Shown here piece after piece: positions 13,905 to 15,588 of a stretch of DNA of 15,588 nt; the stretch's first letter is position 1; each line of letters begins with the position of its first letter. Source of the stretch: Bifidobacteriaceae bacterium (lineage in GTDB: Bacteria > Actinomycetota > Actinomycetes > Actinomycetales > WQXJ01); the NCBI GenBank assembly GCA_031266115.1, contig JAISBQ010000119.1:1-15588 (forward strand), read 5' to 3'. The notes below the pieces were generated by a model that saw only the letters and a list, made by a program, of their open reading frames with translations, made no database searches and was not told where the DNA came from. A program made the translations under genes and the position numbers.

Positions 13905-15588
13905 TCACACGGGCGGCGCTTGAGTCGACTCTGTGATGGCCGTGACGAGCCGCCGAGCCGCCGCCTTGTCGAGTGTGTGGTTGGCATTGCCGCACTTGGG
14001 CGATTGGACGCACGAAGGGCAGCCGTCTGCGCACGGACACAGGGTCAGGACGTCGAGGACGGCGGTCATCAAGGAGCGATGGGCGGTGAAGGCGCGCTCG
14101 GCGAAACCCGCGCCACCGGGCACGGCGTCGTGGATGAAGATCACGGACCCACCCGTGTCCGGGTGCGAGGGGCTGGACAGGCCACCGAGGTCCCATCGGT
14201 CGCACGTGGCGATCAACGGCAGGAGCCCGATGGCGGTGTGTTCCACGGCGTGCAGTGCACCGGGGACTTCGCGCGTATTGATCTGCGCTTCGGCGAAGAC
14301 GCGGGATTCGACAGTGAGCCAGGCCGATGCCGTCCGCATGGCGTGTTCTGGCAGGTCGAGGGGAATCGAATCAAGCCTGTCAACCCCGTGGGCGCGAAGG
14401 CGCGTGTATGAGGTCACGTGGGTCCGCACCTCAACGTCACCGAAGTGCCAGGCGAACCCATGCCCCGGATCGGCGCGTTGCTCGTCGATCACGGCCACCG
14501 AGGTCTGGGTCTCCGCTCTGGTCCGGTAAGGCGGTCTCGACGGGTAGACGAGGGCCACGAGGGCGTCCAGGTCGAGAGCCCGCACAACGAACGTTGCCCC
14601 TTGATGGACATAGACCGCGCCGGCGTGGACCGTGGACTCGGCACGCAGCGAGTCGACAGTGCCCAACAGCCGGCCCGTCGCCTCGTCGACGATCTGGACG
14701 GTCGCGTCGCCTCCGCCGCGCAGGTCGGTCAGGGACGTGGCCGGTTCGGTGGGGCGCCAGTACCAGCCGGTCGCGCGCCTGCGCAGCACGCCGGCCTCGG
14801 TCAATTCAGCAAGAATCGACGCCGCTCCTGGGCCGAAGAGGGACAGGTCCACATCCGTGAGCGGCAACTCGGCTGCTGCGGCGCACAGATGCGGTGCCAG
14901 GACGTGAGGGTTGGTGGGATCGAAGACGGTCGCTTCGACTGGAGCGCCGAACACGGCATCGGGATGGTCCACCAGATAGGTGTCGAGAGGGTTGTTGCCA
15001 GCGATCCACACGGCGAGCCCGTCTCCTCCGCCCCGCCCGGCGCGTCCGATCTGTTGCCACAGCGATGCGCGGGTGCCAGGCCAACCGGCGATCACCAAGG
15101 CGTCCAAACGGGGGATGTCGATGCCAAGTTCGAGTGCCGTGGTGGCGACAAGCCCCTTCAGCGCTCCCGATCGTAGGTCGGCCTCCACCTGCCGTCGTTC
15201 CTCAGGCAGGTACCCGCCTCGGTAGGAGGCTATGCGCCCCCCGGCGCTTGCCGCGCATCGACTCCTGGCGGCATCGGCGACGGACTCCGCGGCGAACCGC
15301 GAGCGGACGAAGACCAGCGTTTGGGCGCCGGCCGTGGTCAGCTCGGCCACCAGCACCGCGGCCTCCGCCTCGCCGGACACTCGGATCGCCGGCGTCAGGT
15401 CGGCTTCGGACCAGTCGCCATCGACGATGGCGGGCGCGGACGTGGAGATTCCAGGCCATCGGTCAGGGGAAGGCTCGGAGATCTCGGAGGCATCCGGGGC
15501 CACACCCACCGCTTTCTTCGTCGCGTCCTCGGTACCGCCGATGGCGGGTGGTCGCCACAGAACCACGGTCCGGCGACCGCGGGGCGCC
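13905..15588 (-). CDS. DEAD/DEAH-box helicase, C-terminal part (Rv3649-like)
   Basis: The gene enters from the right edge, so only the C-terminal 560 or so residues are present. The frame is open to the edge (preceding residues read APRGRRT before VVLWRPP), so the GTG at 15566 is not a real start. Helicase C-terminal motifs are visible: TLVFVRSR (motif IV region), ATTALELGIDIP (motif V, near 15113-15146) and QQIGRAGRGG (motif VI). The far C-terminus has a four-cysteine cluster, LCPCADGCPSCVQSPKCGN (13986-14042), as in the DUF1998/MrfA-like superfamily 2 helicases with a probable zinc site. Those helicases act in DNA repair in Bacillus (MrfA) and the mycobacterial gene lies near the tad locus, as here. 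Walker A and DEAD/DEAH motifs lie outside the window. Confidence 0.9.
   Translation of the reverse strand, partial: APRGRRTVVLWRPPAIGGTEDATKKAVGVAPDASEISEPSPDRWPGISTSAPAIVDGDWSEADLTPAIRVSGEAEAAVLVAELTTAGAQTLVFVRSRFAAESVADAARSRCAASAGGRIASYRGGYLPEERRQVEADLRSGALKGLVATTALELGIDIPRLDALVIAGWPGTRASLWQQIGRAGRGGGDGLAVWIAGNNPLDTYLVDHPDAVFGAPVEATVFDPTNPHVLAPHLCAAAAELPLTDVDLSLFGPGAASILAELTEAGVLRRRATGWYWRPTEPATSLTDLRGGGDATVQIVDEATGRLLGTVDSLRAESTVHAGAVYVHQGATFVVRALDLDALVALVYPSRPPYRTRAETQTSVAVIDEQRADPGHGFAWHFGDVEVRTHVTSYTRLRAHGVDRLDSIPLDLPEHAMRTASAWLTVESRVFAEAQINTREVPGALHAVEHTAIGLLPLIATCDRWDLGGLSSPSHPDTGGSVIFIHDAVPGGAGFAERAFTAHRSLMTAVLDVLTLCPCADGCPSCVQSPKCGNANHTLDKAAARRLVTAITESTQAPPV

Overview
The window is high-GC actinobacterial chromosome. 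Reasons: GC-rich codon use, frequent GTG starts, GTGA or TGATG gene overlaps, start codons placed directly after -10-like hexamers (leaderless transcripts), a PASTA-tailed class A PBP, a Crp of the mycobacterial type, and a gene order I recognise from the Mycobacterium tuberculosis Rv3683-Rv3649 interval (metallophosphoesterase, ponA2, DUF4177, crp, nth, EphE-like hydrolase, holin-like protein, ssd, tadA/B/C, flp, tadE, helicase). Several mycobacterial genes of that interval are missing and nhaA sits in the gap, so this is probably a non-mycobacterial actinomycete. The synteny is recalled, not computed.

Left part (1-4262): no gene is seen in 1-202. A tRNA-Pro(CGG) on the minus strand is followed by an intrinsic terminator. 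A minus-strand pair follows: a bifunctional PBP with one PASTA domain and a very acidic tail, coupled by a GTGA overlap to a membrane-anchored metallophosphoesterase. A divergent 89-bp interval separates the PBP from a 55-aa DUF4177 protein on the plus strand.

Middle (4281-8701): crp (minus, with a hairpin-forming leader) is divergent from nth (plus, probably leaderless). Then come, all on the minus strand, an Na+/H+ antiporter nhaA, a small two-helix holin-like membrane protein, and an alpha/beta hydrolase in which the catalytic nucleophile is glycine. The holin-like gene and the hydrolase form a tight pair. An intergenic region of 466 bp (8702-9167) separates nhaA from the next block and carries a perfect DnaA-box motif.

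Right part (9168-13893): a plus-strand Tad/Flp pilus operon: a TadZ/CpaE-like Ssd protein with an unusual C-terminal extension, the TadA ATPase, a single protein that appears to fuse TadB and TadC, then (after 146 bp holding a second perfect DnaA-box motif and an imperfect repeat at 32-bp spacing) a DUF4244/Flp-type pilin, a TadE-like pseudopilin and a second TadE/TadG-like protein. Together these would position, power and assemble a thin surface fibre. No prepilin peptidase is in the window. Converging on the operon from the right is the C-terminal part of a DEAD/DEAH helicase whose start lies outside the window.

Nothing here is clearly a new defence or mobile system. The best leads are the TadB-TadC fusion, the nucleophile-less hydrolase, the DnaA-box motifs at both promoters of the pilus locus, and the Ssd extension.
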